Counted from the stretch's first letter, positions 8,773 to 18,916 are shown. The stretch: 64,000 bases of DNA from Mycolicibacterium thermoresistibile (GCF_900187065.1 NZ_LT906483.1:3968001-4032000); one strand, 5' to 3'. Made by a program: numbers and translations. The notes: generated by a model not told the origin, from the letters alone.

Positions 8773-10260
8773 TCACTCGGTGGGGTCGGCGCCGCCCGGG
8801 GTGCCCGTGTGGCCGGTTTCCCGCCGCTCACCCGCGGGGCGCTCGTGCGCTCCGACCGTCGGCCGCTGCAGCACGCCGCGTACCCGACGTGGCGTCGCGT
8901 CCCCCGTCTTGGGCACCGACGTGGAGTCCTCGGCAACGGCGGGATCTTCCGCTGATCCGGAGACCGAACCGACACGGGTGCTGAAGTTCGGGCTCACCCG
9001 CCGGGTGGGCCTGCGGTCGTCGACGGACGGAGTCGGCTCCGCCGCGGCGAGCCGCTCGGCACCGTTGGCGGCCACGGAGCCGCCGGTCGTCCTGATGACG
9101 GCCCCGGGGGCTTCGGCGAATCGGGTGGATTCGGTGCGGCCGGTTTCCGGCGCCGGATCGGGCCCGGTCGATCCGGATCCCGCGCGGTGCAACCGAGTGA
9201 GGCCGTCCTGGATCGCTTCGGGCAGCTGCCGCAGCGCCGTGACGACGACATGCGGGGGTGGCAGGAACCGGCCCGGCACATAGCGATCCGGGTTGGCGAT
9301 CGGATCGTTGTCCGGATATCCGGCGTTGACCAGGACGGTCGCGATCGGTTCGAGCACATCGGCGAGCGTCGAGCCGACCGGCCCGAGCAGGCGTAGCGGC
9401 TGCACCAGCGGCAGCCCGTTGCTCAGATAGGTGACGTACGTGGTGTCGCCGACCTTCTTGATCTCGGCGTACTGCGGCGTTCCGTCGTCCTCCCATCCGA
9501 TGACCACGCGGCAGGTGTCCGGACATTCCACCACGGTGTCCGTGGCGTCCACGATGGTGCCGTCGTCTTGCACCGGCAGATACAACTCAGACTGGTGCAG
9601 CCTCCGCTGCGCATAGGCCACCAGGGAATTCAGATCCGCGATCGGGTTCAGGAAGTACGCCGGCGCGTTGGAGTTCGCGTCGTACTGATAGCCGATGTCG
9701 ATCACCTGCACACCGTCGATCTCCGGTGTCGGGATGGGATTCACCCCGATCAGCGCGAACACCGGATAGCGGGTGCCCCACCCGCCGTTCGGCCGTGCCA
9801 CATTGTTGTCGAGCACCCACAGGTTGCCGGCGAGCGCTGCCGGGTCGGTGTGGTTGAACCAGGACAGCAACGCACTCGCGTTGGCCGCACCCCACCCAGA
9901 GGACAACACGACGTCGGACTCGTCGGTGCTCACCAGGGCCGCGTAGATACCCAACGGACCGGTGAGGAAGTTGACCGTCCGGACATCGGTTCCGGGCGGG
10001 TTGAACCGGCTCTGGAAGAAGTTCACCACGCCGGTGCCCGCCGGGTTGGTGGAACTGCCGACCGCGATCAGCGCGGACAGTTCGATCGCTTCGGTCAGCA
10101 CCTGCCGGCTCGACACCGCAGCCGCCGAAACCGGTGGCACCGCAGGGGTGCTCACACCCACCGCGGCGGCCGTTGTCACCGCGACAGCGGCCGCCGTCGC
10201 CGACGACAGCGCCCGCCGGACCCGGCCGGGCCGCCTTTCCGACGTCCCCGTCTCAGCCAT
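8773..10260 (-). CDS. PE-PPE domain hydrolase-like secreted protein
   Basis: About 495 residues. A signal peptide (RALSSATAAAVAVTTAAAVG) replaces the PE or PPE domain normally found in this family. Residues about 50-290 match the PE-PPE domain, a serine-hydrolase-like alpha/beta fold: ALIAVGSSTNPAGTG, the SSGWGAANAS turn that would hold the nucleophile (not a perfect GxSxG), and the late GYQYDANSNAPAYFLNPIAD block. The last 130 residues are Pro/Arg/Thr-rich and disordered. ATG 10260 (MAETGTSERR) has GGAG about 11 bases upstream; a longer start at 10350 adds a non-conserved stretch. Family members have esterase or cutinase-like activity; activity here is uncertain because the nucleophile elbow is atypical. 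Divergent from the PGRS-like gene. Confidence 0.78.
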   Translation of the reverse strand: MAETGTSERRPGRVRRALSSATAAAVAVTTAAAVGVSTPAVPPVSAAAVSSRQVLTEAIELSALIAVGSSTNPAGTGVVNFFQSRFNPPGTDVRTVNFLTGPLGIYAALVSTDESDVVLSSGWGAANASALLSWFNHTDPAALAGNLWVLDNNVARPNGGWGTRYPVFALIGVNPIPTPEIDGVQVIDIGYQYDANSNAPAYFLNPIADLNSLVAYAQRRLHQSELYLPVQDDGTIVDATDTVVECPDTCRVVIGWEDDGTPQYAEIKKVGDTTYVTYLSNGLPLVQPLRLLGPVGSTLADVLEPIATVLVNAGYPDNDPIANPDRYVPGRFLPPPHVVVTALRQLPEAIQDGLTRLHRAGSGSTGPDPAPETGRTESTRFAEAPGAVIRTTGGSVAANGAERLAAAEPTPSVDDRRPTRRVSPNFSTRVGSVSGSAEDPAVAEDSTSVPKTGDATPRRVRGVLQRPTVGAHERPAGERRETGHTGTPGGADPTE

Positions 10261-10458
10261 CACCACACGTCTCCTCGCCTCTGCGTTGAGCAAAGTTATC
10301 GCAGAACGCCATCGCACACGACGCAACGCCGGACCCGGCCCGACGACCACCCATACTTACGCAGGCGTGAATTTTTTTCCCAAACCCACCACGTGACCGT
10401 GCGAGCGAAGCTAACCTAGCCGACCTAATAGAACAGGGACCGGCTGAATGGAGTCGCG

Positions 10459-12536
10459 ATGGTCGCAAGGCGGGCATTCGGTGCAGTCGCGGTGACGGGA
10501 GTCGCTGGACTCGCCGGCGCACTGACGGGGCCGCCGGCACACGCGACCATCCCGACACTGCTCACCACGACCGATGCCGCGACCGGTGCCGTGGCAAACC
10601 CCGCCGTGACCGGCTCCGGCGGGGCTCACCCTGCCGGGGCCGACCGCGCAGGATCTGTCCTTCTCGCGGCGGACGCGGGTCGGCCGCCGACGGTCCGCGG
10701 ACGGTGCGCTGGACCATCGCGGCCGGCACCCATCCGAGCATGATGTCCGACACCGCACGGATCTCGGATGGACTGGGCGCGCCGGCGGTGGGAGACGTCT
10801 CGCCTCAGGCAGGCGGGCGGCCCTCCGTCGGCGCGGTCGCCGCCCAGCCCGCACGACTCGTGCTCGATCTCGCGGACGGTTCGACACCACCCTCACGCTG
10901 GTCACCGCCCGCGGTACCGGACGACGCGGCAGGGTACGCGGCGCTCGCGGTGGCGCGGGTCGACGAGGGCGACACCACCTTCCAGTTCGTGTTCACCGTG
11001 ACGGTCACCCCCGACGGGGTGACGATCGTCGACCCCGCCGGGGTGATGTGGGTCGGTAACGGCACCGATCCCGGCCAGAACGGGGGCCGGCTGATCGGCA
11101 ACGGCGCCGACGGCGGACCCGGCCAGAACGGCGGCAACGGCGGCCTGTTGTTCGGCCGCGGCGGTAACGGCGGCGCCGGGCTGGAACCGGGACAGGCCGG
11201 CGGAAACGGCGGCAACGCCGGACTGTTCGGCAACGGCGGACACGGCGGGGCCGGCGGCCCCGGTGCGGCCGGCGGGAACGGCGGCCGTGGCGGTCTGTTC
11301 TTCGGCAACGGCGGCGACGGCGGGTCCGGGCATGCCGATGTCAACGGCGGGGCCGGCGGCGACGGTGGACACGGCGGTAACGCCCTGCTGTTCGGACGCG
11401 GCGGCGACGGCGGCGCGGGCGGGGCCGGTCTCGACGGCGCGAACGGCCTGAACCCGGCCCCACTCCCGGCGACTCCGCCCACCGGCTTGGTCGGCGGCCA
11501 GGGCGGTGACGGCGCCGACGGTGAGCAGGCATCGCACGACTCCCAACCGGACCTTCCCGGTTACCCAGGTTTTCCTGGACAGCCCGGACAGCCGAACGGC
11601 CGCGGCGGTGACGGTGGGCGGGGAGGCGACGGTGGACCCGGCATCGGTACTGCGAACCCCGGCGCCGGTGGAGCGGGTGGAGCCGGCGGTACGGGCGCCG
11701 ACGGGGCCCTGCCCGGCCAATCCGGCGGCGACGGCGGCGCCGGGGGCGCGGGCGGCTGGGGGGCGTGATCGTAGATCACGGGGGATACCACCGGGGCGGA
11801 ACCGGCGGTGCCGGCGGTGCCGGCGGTCGCGGCGCCGACGGCCTCCTGCCGGGTCAGGCCGGCGGCAATGGCGGCCACGGCGGGCGGGGCGGCTGGGGCG
11901 GCGACGGTGGGCACGACCCTGACCGCGACGCCTTCACCGGTGACGGTGGCCGGGGCGGCGACGGTGGGCACGGCGGACCGGGTGGCGGTCACGGCGGTCA
12001 CGGCGGCCACGGCGGGCGGGGCGGCTTCGGTGGTGTCAGCGACCGCCCCGACGGGCTCGGTCGCCTGGGGGACCAGCGAGGACGGCGGCCACGGTGGCGA
12101 CGGCGGAGCCGGTACGCCCGGCGGCAGCGGCGCCCCGGGCGGCCGCGGCGGCAACGGCGGATCGGGCGGCGCCGGAGGCGACGGCGGCCGGGGCGGAGCC
12201 GGGGCGGTCGGCGGCAATGGCGGTGACGGCGGCGATACCGGCACCGGCGTGGCCCCTGGCCGAGCGGGCAATGGCGGCAATGGCGGGTCCGGTGGGACCG
12301 GCGGCAACGGTGGCGCGGGCGGCGATGGCGGACACGGCGGCCGCTCGGGACTTCTCATCGGTGTCGGCGGTGGAGCCGGGGCCGGCGGCAACGGCGGTGT
12401 GGGTGGCGCCGGAGGCAGTGGCGGCCTCGGCGGAAAGAGGGGATTCGGCTCGGGCGGTCACGACGGCAGCACCGGGCAGACCGGCGCGTCGGGATCGACC
12501 GGCGCTGCCGGCAAGCCCGGCTTGTCCCGGCGCTGA
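10459..12536 (+). pseudogene. PGRS-like glycine-rich secreted protein, frameshifted
   Basis: A single ancestral gene now spread over several frames. It opens at ATG 10459 with a signal peptide (MVARRAFGAVAVTG, cleavage near PPAHA). The frame then moves +1 near the GGGG at 10621 (continuing GLTLPGPTAQDLSF), +1 again near 10665-10680 (then TVRWTIAAGTHPS), backward by 1 at the six-G run 11758-11763 (otherwise TGA at 11766), and +1 at the five-G run 12067-12071. From about 11060 to 12500 the product is nearly pure GGNGG/GGDGG/GGAGG repeats as in PGRS proteins, but without a PE domain. It ends with a GSTGQTGASGSTGAAG collagen-like tail. The cause may be true decay, slippage at G runs or base-calling errors; see findings. 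Confidence 0.72.
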
Positions 12537-12537
12537 C

Positions 12538-14535
12538 TCAGCGCCGGCGCCGGCGCGAACTGAGATAGTCTCCGACGACCGCGGCTCCCAGGCCGTCGAG
12601 ATCGGGTACCACCACCCGCCCCTCGACCCGGCGCGCCACCTGATCGATGAACCTGGCCAGGCCGGGGTCGTCACCCAACCGGAAGATGGTGATCTGGGTG
12701 CCCATTCGGGCCACCTCGTCGAAACCCCGCACGGTCAGGGCGATGGTCCGCGGATGCGGGGGGTAATCAAAAAAGACCGAAGAACCCACCCCGTCCTCCG
12801 AGCCGCCGTAGTTCTCCAGGTGCGCGGTCGGCTCACCGTCGGTGACCACCAGCATCACCGGCTGGGCGTTGGGGTGGCGGCGCAGATGACGCGCCGCCAG
12901 CGCCAGCGCATGGTGCAGGTTGGTGCCCTGTTCGTAAACCCCTTCCAGCCCGGTCAACTCGGCCGCGCTGACGGTGCGGGCGTACCGGCCGAATGCGATG
13001 ATCTCCAGCGCGTCGGACCGGAACCGGGTGCTGATCAGATGATTCAGCGCCAACGCGGTGCGCTTCATCGGCAGCCAGCGGTTCTCCATCACCATCGAGA
13101 AGGAGGTGTCCACCAGCAGCGCGACCGCGGCCTGGGTGCGGGTCTCGGTCTCGGAGATCTCCACATCCTCGACCGAGATCTGAATCGGCGGTTCCGCCGG
13201 CCCCGTACCCGCTTGCCGCAGCACCGCATTCGTCAGGGTGCGGGTCACATTCCACGGCTCGGTGTCGCCGAACGACCACGGTCGGGTGGCGCCGGTCAGC
13301 TCACCGGCGGCGCCGGCACGGCGGGTGTCGCGTTCCCCATGCCGGCCGGACAGTTGTTGCGCCACATCGCGTAACGCGGTCTGACCGAGCTGGCGCATCG
13401 CCTTGGGCGACAATCGCCACGACCCGTCCGAGGCGCGGTCCAGAAAGCCCTGATTCATCAGGGCGCGTTCCAGCTCGGCCAGGGTGCGGGCGTCCACCGC
13501 GGCGTCCTCGCCGAGCTGGCGGGCCAGCATGTCCAGGTCGACGTCCTCCATGGTGGCGCCGGCGTAGCTCTGCGACAGCTGCTCGGCGAGTTGTTCCAGC
13601 TCGCCGATGTCCTGCAGCGCCTGCGCGCCCTCGCCCATTCCGAGCGGGTTGCCGCCGGTGAACTCCGCCGAACCGTCCCAGTCCTCCCCCGGCCGGGCGG
13701 CCCGCAGATGGCTGTCGAGCCGCTCCAGCTGGTTGATCAGCGCCGGAGACCCGAACGCCTGCTGCGCCAGCGCATCGAGTTCGGCACGTTGTTGCGCGCT
13801 CAGGCTGTTACGGAACCGCTGCGCCGCCGCGGCGCGTCGGGCCAGCGAGTCCAGCAGTTCGTCGACGTCGCGCGGGTTCTCGGGAAAGAACTCGCCGTGC
13901 TTGGCCATGAAGTCGTCGAAGTCCTGCTGGGTGTCCTCACCGCGAGAATGCTTGTCCAGCAGATCATTCAGATCGTCCAGCATCTCGGTGACGCGCTGCC
14001 GGTCTTCCTCGGTGGCGTTCTGGAGCGCCTGCTTCATCCCGGCGAACCGCTGATCGAGCATCTCCCGGCCGAGCAGATCGCGGATCTGCTCGTACTTCTG
14101 CCGCCCCTCCGGGGACCGCCATTGGTAGTCGGCGAGTTCCTGCACCGCCTTGGCCGGTGACGGCGACAGCGACTCGATCTGCATCTCCTGGAAGCGGGCG
14201 TCGTCGTCGAGGGCCCGGGCCAGCTCCTTGCGTTCGGCGAGCACCGCCTCGTCGAGCAGCTTCTTGATCTCCTGCAGCGTGCCGTCGAGGTTGTTGCGGC
14301 TCAACAACTCCCGACGCCGCCGGTTCACCTCGGCGGCGAGCCGGTCGGCGCCGCGCATGTTGCGGGTGCCGCGGCGCATCAGCTCCGACAGCGCCCGGCG
14401 CGGCGAGGCGCCCTCCATGACCTCCTCGCCGATGCGTTCCAGCGCCTCACGCAGGTCGATCGGCGGTGCCAGCGGATCCGGTCCGCCGGTGTAGGCCGAA
14501 TAGCGCGCGGAGCGCCCACGGCGGGTCCTAGCCAT
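12538..14535 (-). CDS. VWA domain protein partner of MoxR ATPase (Rv0959 type)
   Basis: About 665 residues. The N-terminal two thirds are helical and charged (many Glu, Arg, Gln). The C-terminal von Willebrand A domain, about residues 450-650, has a complete metal site: VDTSFSM (DxSxS), QGTNL (Thr) and VTDGEP (Asp). ATG 14535 (MARTRRGRS) overlaps the end of the upstream ATPase gene by 8 bases, so the two are translationally coupled; a start at 14640 would lie deep inside the ATPase gene. MoxR-VWA pairs act as chaperone-like systems that mature metal enzymes or envelope proteins; the client is unknown. It matches the M. tuberculosis Rv0958-Rv0959 arrangement. Confidence 0.88.
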   Translation of the reverse strand: MARTRRGRSARYSAYTGGPDPLAPPIDLREALERIGEEVMEGASPRRALSELMRRGTRNMRGADRLAAEVNRRRRELLSRNNLDGTLQEIKKLLDEAVLAERKELARALDDDARFQEMQIESLSPSPAKAVQELADYQWRSPEGRQKYEQIRDLLGREMLDQRFAGMKQALQNATEEDRQRVTEMLDDLNDLLDKHSRGEDTQQDFDDFMAKHGEFFPENPRDVDELLDSLARRAAAAQRFRNSLSAQQRAELDALAQQAFGSPALINQLERLDSHLRAARPGEDWDGSAEFTGGNPLGMGEGAQALQDIGELEQLAEQLSQSYAGATMEDVDLDMLARQLGEDAAVDARTLAELERALMNQGFLDRASDGSWRLSPKAMRQLGQTALRDVAQQLSGRHGERDTRRAGAAGELTGATRPWSFGDTEPWNVTRTLTNAVLRQAGTGPAEPPIQISVEDVEISETETRTQAAVALLVDTSFSMVMENRWLPMKRTALALNHLISTRFRSDALEIIAFGRYARTVSAAELTGLEGVYEQGTNLHHALALAARHLRRHPNAQPVMLVVTDGEPTAHLENYGGSEDGVGSSVFFDYPPHPRTIALTVRGFDEVARMGTQITIFRLGDDPGLARFIDQVARRVEGRVVVPDLDGLGAAVVGDYLSSRRRRR

Positions 14536-15910
14536 AGATGGTTTCGCCTTCGCCCGTCTGCTTGTCGATCCGTTTGGCCAGATACAGTGCTTCCAGCGCC
14601 AATTCGACGGCCGCCGCCCGCTGCCCGATGCTCTGCGCACCGAGCCGGGTGGTGATGGTGTCGATGACCGGCAGATCCGGCAGCGCCGCCAGCACGTCCT
14701 TGGCCGACACCCGCTCCCCGGTGGTCACCGGCGAACCCTCCTCGACCGCCGCCACCAGCGGTCCGACATCGATACCACCCAACAGCCGCTGAGCGGTGTC
14801 CGCGGTGGCGCGGCGCAACAGATGTTCCAGGATCGCCAGCTCGCGGCCCTCCTCGCCGGATTCGAACTCCAGCTTGCCGCGCAGCACCTCGATGACCGTG
14901 CCGAGATCGACCACCCGGGCCACCGGATCGTCCTCGCCGAGGATCGCCGACCGGTGCCGTGCCGAGGCGGCGACGGTTTCGGCCGCGGCGATCGCGAACC
15001 GCGCCGACACCCCCGACCGCTGGTCGATCGACGGCGACTCGCGCAGATTGCGGGTGAACCGGGCCAGGATGTGCAGCAGGTACTCCGGGACCTCGGCGGC
15101 CAGGTGCGCCTCCTGGGTGATCACACCGACCTCCGCCTCGAGCTGCTGCGGGTAGTGGGTGCGGATCTCCGCGCCGAACCGGTCCTTGAGCGGGGTGATG
15201 ATGCGCCCGCGGTTGGTGTAGTCCTCCGGGTTGGCGCTGGCGACCACCAGCACGTCCAGCGGCAGCCGCAGCGTGTAGCCGCGCACCTGGATGTCGCGTT
15301 CCTCCATCACGTTGAGCATCGCGACCTGGATCCGTTCGGCCAGGTCGGGCAGCTCGTTGACGGCGACGATGCCGCGGTGCGCGCGCGGGATGAGCCCGTA
15401 GGCGATGGTCTCCGGGTCCCCCAGGCTGCGGCCCTCGGCCACCTTGATCGGGTCGATGTCACCGACCAGGTCGGCCACGCTGGTGTCGGGGGTGGCCAGC
15501 TTCTCGGTGTACCGCTCGCTGCGGTGCCGCCAGGTGATCGGCAGGTCGTCGCCGGAGTCGGCGGCCCGGCGGATCGACTCCGGGGTGATCGGGCTGTACG
15601 GGTGCTCCCCCAGTTCGGAGCCGGCGATCACCGGAGTCCATTCGTCGAGCAGACCGATCAGCGCCCGCAGCAGCCGCGTCTTGCCCTGCCCGCGTTCACC
15701 CAGCAGCACCACGTCGTGCCCGGCGATCAGGGCGCGCTCGAGCTGCGGGATCACGGTGTCCTCGAAGCCCAGAATGCCCGGCCACACATCGCGGCCGCCG
15801 GCCAGCGCGGCCAGCAGATTTTCCCGGATTTCCTGTTTGACGCCCCGTTCTCGATGCCCTGAGGCGCGCAGTTCACCTACGGTGCGGGGAAGATCATTGG
15901 GTTGGGTCAC
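14528..15910 (-). CDS. MoxR/magnesium-chelatase-type AAA+ ATPase (Rv0958 type)
   Basis: 460-residue AAA+ ATPase. Walker A is GERGQGKT near residue 72. The Walker B region reads GIVAVNELPDL, so the usual Asp-Glu pair is Asn-Glu. The sensor-1 segment is VVASANPEDYTN. The helical lid follows with sensor 2 near QRSGVSARFAIAA. GTG 15910 has GGAGG immediately upstream, a tight spacing. It forms an operon with the VWA partner downstream. These ATPases couple ATP hydrolysis to remodelling of a client through the VWA subunit. Confidence 0.88.
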   Translation of the reverse strand: MTQPNDLPRTVGELRASGHRERGVKQEIRENLLAALAGGRDVWPGILGFEDTVIPQLERALIAGHDVVLLGERGQGKTRLLRALIGLLDEWTPVIAGSELGEHPYSPITPESIRRAADSGDDLPITWRHRSERYTEKLATPDTSVADLVGDIDPIKVAEGRSLGDPETIAYGLIPRAHRGIVAVNELPDLAERIQVAMLNVMEERDIQVRGYTLRLPLDVLVVASANPEDYTNRGRIITPLKDRFGAEIRTHYPQQLEAEVGVITQEAHLAAEVPEYLLHILARFTRNLRESPSIDQRSGVSARFAIAAAETVAASARHRSAILGEDDPVARVVDLGTVIEVLRGKLEFESGEEGRELAILEHLLRRATADTAQRLLGGIDVGPLVAAVEEGSPVTTGERVSAKDVLAALPDLPVIDTITTRLGAQSIGQRAAAVELALEALYLAKRIDKQTGEGETIYG

Positions 15911-15995
15911 CCCTCCAAGCTACGACGAGTCCCGGATTTCGCCAGCGCTAACCCCGATTCGCGGGCACTCCGGCGGGTCCGGCCAGCGGGCCGGC

Positions 15996-16703
15996 TCACT
16001 CCGGGGACGGCGGCAACACCACGAAACCCGACAGGATCGCGTCGACGTCGCGCCGGTAGGTGGGGTTGTCCGGATCCATCGTCTGCGCGGTCACGGCGAC
16101 GATGTACATCTCGTCGTCGGTGTCCAGGGCCACCAGCAGCACCGTCGCCGGATGCGGCCGGACGGCGCCCATCGCCGGCGTCAGGTAGTCGATGGTCTGC
16201 GCGGGCAGACCGCACAGCGTGTGCGCGCTGACGCGCAGGTCCGTCGCCCCCACCACCTGCTCGAGCCCCAGCCGCTGCTGCTCGAAGGCCAGGCCGGGAT
16301 CGACTCCGTCCACGGTCTCCAGCGTCACCACCACGTTGGGGACGAACTCCTCGGCGACGATGCCGGGGTTGCCGATGACGAACCGGATCAGCTCGGAGTC
16401 CAGCTGCCGGGACCGTTCCCAGCCGTCGGGCTGCGGGATCCGCAGGACCGGTTCGCCGTCGGCCCGGGCCGGGATGGCGGTCAGCGGTGGGTCGACCGGT
16501 GTGCACGGCGACGCGTCGGAGGCCGCCGGTCGGTCGTCGGCGGCGACCGGTTCGGCGGCGACCGGTTCGGCGTCGACGTAGCGGGTGCACGACACGGTCA
16601 GCAGCGTCACCAGCGCCACGACGGCCGCGACCCCGGCCGAACGCACACGGAACCGCCCGATCCCGCGGGTTTCCGGGCGATTCTGCGACTGCTCGCGGAA
16701 CAT
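15996..16703 (-). CDS. LpqN/LpqT family lipoprotein
   Basis: 235 residues with a long basic N-region, a hydrophobic stretch and the lipobox LTVSC near residue 40, so it is lipidated at that Cys and anchored to the outer face of the membrane. The mature part (PDGWERSRQL, VVVTLETVDG, DLRVSAHTLCGLPAQTIDY, AILSGFVVLP) follows the LpqN/LpqT pattern. LpqN in M. tuberculosis has been linked to envelope and host-interaction roles; nothing more specific can be said here. It sits between purH and the MoxR operon on the same strand, 8 bases from purH. Confidence 0.8.
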   Translation of the reverse strand: MFREQSQNRPETRGIGRFRVRSAGVAAVVALVTLLTVSCTRYVDAEPVAAEPVAADDRPAASDASPCTPVDPPLTAIPARADGEPVLRIPQPDGWERSRQLDSELIRFVIGNPGIVAEEFVPNVVVTLETVDGVDPGLAFEQQRLGLEQVVGATDLRVSAHTLCGLPAQTIDYLTPAMGAVRPHPATVLLVALDTDDEMYIVAVTAQTMDPDNPTYRRDVDAILSGFVVLPPSPE

Positions 16704-16711
16704 CAGCGGGG

Positions 16712-18280
16712 TCAGTGGGCGAAGTGTCGGGCGCCGGTGAGGTAGAGGGTCAGACCGGCGTTGGCGGCCGCCTCGGTGACCAGCTCGTCACGCATCGACC
16801 CGCCGGGGTGCACGACGGCCTTGACCCCGGCGTCGATGAGGACCTCCAGCCCGTCGGGGAACGGGAAGAACGCGTCGGAGGCGGCCACCGCACCGCGCAC
16901 CCGGTCGCCGCCGCGCTGCACCGCCAGCCGCGCCGCGTCCACCCGGTTGACCTGGCCCATGCCGACTCCCACGGTGGCGCCGTCGGCGGCGATGACGATC
17001 GCGTTGGACTTCACCGACCGGCAGGCCCGCCAGGCGAAGGCCAGATCGGCCAGGGTGGCCGGATCGGCCGGTTCTCCGGCGGCCAGGGTCCAGTTCGCCG
17101 GATCGTCGCCGGCCGCGTCGATGGCGTCCCGCTGCTGCACCAGCAGCCCGCCGCTGATCTGGCGCATCTCGGTGCCGCCGGTCATCGGCTCGGAGGCCAC
17201 CAGCACCCGGATGTTCTTCTTGCGGGCCAGCACCTCGACCGCGCCGGGCTCATAGGCGGGAGCGACGATCACCTCGGTGAAGATGTCGGCGACGGTCTCG
17301 GCCATCTCGACGGTCACCTCGGTGTTGGCCGCGATCACCCCGCCGAACGCGCTGAGCGGATCGCATTCGTGGGCCTTGCGGTGCGCATCGGCCACCGACA
17401 CCGACGAGATCGCGATGCCGCAGGGGTTGGCGTGTTTGATGATCGCCACACAGATCTGCTCGTGGTCGAACGCCGCCCGCCAGGCCGCATCGGCGTCGGT
17501 GTAGTTGTTGTAGGACATCTCCTTGCCGTGCAGCTGTTCGGCCTGGGCGAGCCCGGGCCACGCCGACCGGTCGCTGTACAGCGCGGCCTGCTGGTGGGGG
17601 TTCTCGCCGTAGCGCAGCACCGCGGTGCGCCGCCAGGTTCCGCCGATCCAGGCCGGCAGGGTTGCCGACGTCGCGTCGTCGCTGGGCGCCAGGGTCTGCC
17701 CCATCCAGTTGGCCACCGCCACGTCGTACTCGGCGGTGTGCCGAAACGCCAACGACGCCAGGGTTTTACGCTCGGCGAGTGTGAAGCCGCCGGACCGGAC
17801 GCCGGCGAGCACACCGTCGTAGCCGAGCGGATCGACCACCACCGCCACGGTGGCGTGGTTCTTGGCCGCCGCGCGCACCATGGCCGGTCCGCCGATGTCG
17901 ATCTGCTCGACACACTCGTCGATGTCGGCGCCGGAGGCCACCGTCTCGCTGAACGGATACAGGTTCACCACGACGAGATCGAACGGCATGATCTCCAGCT
18001 CGCGCAGCGCCTCGACATGCGCCGGATTGCGCGAGTCGGCCAGCACCGCAGCGTGGATCTTCGGATGCAGGGTCTTGACCCGGCCGTCGAGGATCTCCGG
18101 GAAACCGGTGACAGCCTCCACCGGGGTCACCGGGATCCCCTGGGCAGCAATGGTTTTGGCAGTGGATCCGGTCGAGACGATCTCCACGCCGGAATCGTGC
18201 AGGCCGCGCGCCAGGTCGACCAGCCCGGTCTTGTCGTACACGCTGATCAACGCGCGCTGAATTGACCGCTTCCCACTCAT
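16712..18280 (-). CDS. purH: Bifunctional AICAR formyltransferase / IMP cyclohydrolase
   Basis: Final two steps of purine synthesis: formylation of AICAR with 10-formyl-THF, then ring closure to IMP. The N-terminal MGS-like cyclohydrolase domain covers residues about 1-200 (ALISVYDKTGL, STGSTAKTI, GRVKTLHPKIHAA). The transformylase domain covers the remainder, with KHANPCGIA and the C-terminal HPGGSMRD. At 522 residues it is the normal length. Start ATG 18280 overlaps the stop of purN by 4 bases, so the two are translationally coupled. Cytoplasmic. Confidence 0.97.
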   Translation of the reverse strand: MSGKRSIQRALISVYDKTGLVDLARGLHDSGVEIVSTGSTAKTIAAQGIPVTPVEAVTGFPEILDGRVKTLHPKIHAAVLADSRNPAHVEALRELEIMPFDLVVVNLYPFSETVASGADIDECVEQIDIGGPAMVRAAAKNHATVAVVVDPLGYDGVLAGVRSGGFTLAERKTLASLAFRHTAEYDVAVANWMGQTLAPSDDATSATLPAWIGGTWRRTAVLRYGENPHQQAALYSDRSAWPGLAQAEQLHGKEMSYNNYTDADAAWRAAFDHEQICVAIIKHANPCGIAISSVSVADAHRKAHECDPLSAFGGVIAANTEVTVEMAETVADIFTEVIVAPAYEPGAVEVLARKKNIRVLVASEPMTGGTEMRQISGGLLVQQRDAIDAAGDDPANWTLAAGEPADPATLADLAFAWRACRSVKSNAIVIAADGATVGVGMGQVNRVDAARLAVQRGGDRVRGAVAASDAFFPFPDGLEVLIDAGVKAVVHPGGSMRDELVTEAAANAGLTLYLTGARHFAH

Positions 18281-18906
18281 CCTATGGTCGCCTTTCGTCC
18301 GCTCCAGGTGACGCCGCGGGTTGCCAACGCGGCCAGTACTTCAACCAGCAGTTGCCGTTCCACGACCTTGATCCGCTCGTGCAGGGTGGCTTCGTCGTCG
18401 CCCTTGAGCACCGGCACGGCGCGTTGCGCGATGATCGGCCCGGTGTCGGTCCCGGCGTCGACGAGATGCACGGTGCACCCGGTGACCTGCACCCCGTAGG
18501 ACAGGGCGTCGGCCACCGCGTGGGCGCCCGGAAACGCCGGCAGCAACGCTGGATGGGTGTTGAGCACCCGGCCCTGGAAGCGGGAGAGGAAATGGGGGCC
18601 GAGAATCTTCATGAAGCCCGCGGAGACCACCAGATCGGGCTGATGAGCGGCGACGGCCTCGGTGATCGCGGCGTCCCAGGCCTGCCGGTCGGGGTAGTCG
18701 CGCAGCCGCACCGTGAACGTCGGAACGTTCGCCGCCGCGGCGATCTCGAGAGCCGCGCAGTCCCGGTCGGTGCCGACGGCCACCACCCGCGCCGGGTAGT
18801 CGCCGACGGCGGCCTCCAGCAGTGCGGCGAGCAGTGAACCGGTGCCGGAGGCCAGCACGACGACCCGCGCCGGTGCGCTCGGGGGCACTCGGAGCGGTTC
18901 TTGCAC
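18277..18906 (-). CDS. purN: Phosphoribosylglycinamide formyltransferase
   Basis: Transfers formyl from 10-formyl-THF to GAR. The motifs are VLASGTGSLLAAL (phosphate loop), NTHPALLPAFPG (catalytic Asn and His) and HLVDAGTDTGPI (catalytic Asp). GTG 18906 gives the N-terminus MQEPLRVPPSAPA expected for mycobacterial PurN, about 209 residues. An ATG at 18936 (MSTEQTR) has a better AGGGA ribosome site and would overlap the upstream gene by 20 bases; either start is possible. It is in operon order with purH and the membrane gene upstream. Confidence 0.93.
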   Translation of the reverse strand: MQEPLRVPPSAPARVVVLASGTGSLLAALLEAAVGDYPARVVAVGTDRDCAALEIAAAANVPTFTVRLRDYPDRQAWDAAITEAVAAHQPDLVVSAGFMKILGPHFLSRFQGRVLNTHPALLPAFPGAHAVADALSYGVQVTGCTVHLVDAGTDTGPIIAQRAVPVLKGDDEATLHERIKVVERQLLVEVLAALATRGVTWSGRKATIG

Positions 18907-18916
18907 GGCGGCAAGC

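Noticed and set aside
11060..12500. Regular short repeats that could suggest a CRISPR array
   Set aside because: They are codon-level GGNGG repeats of a PGRS-like gene, without constant spacers.
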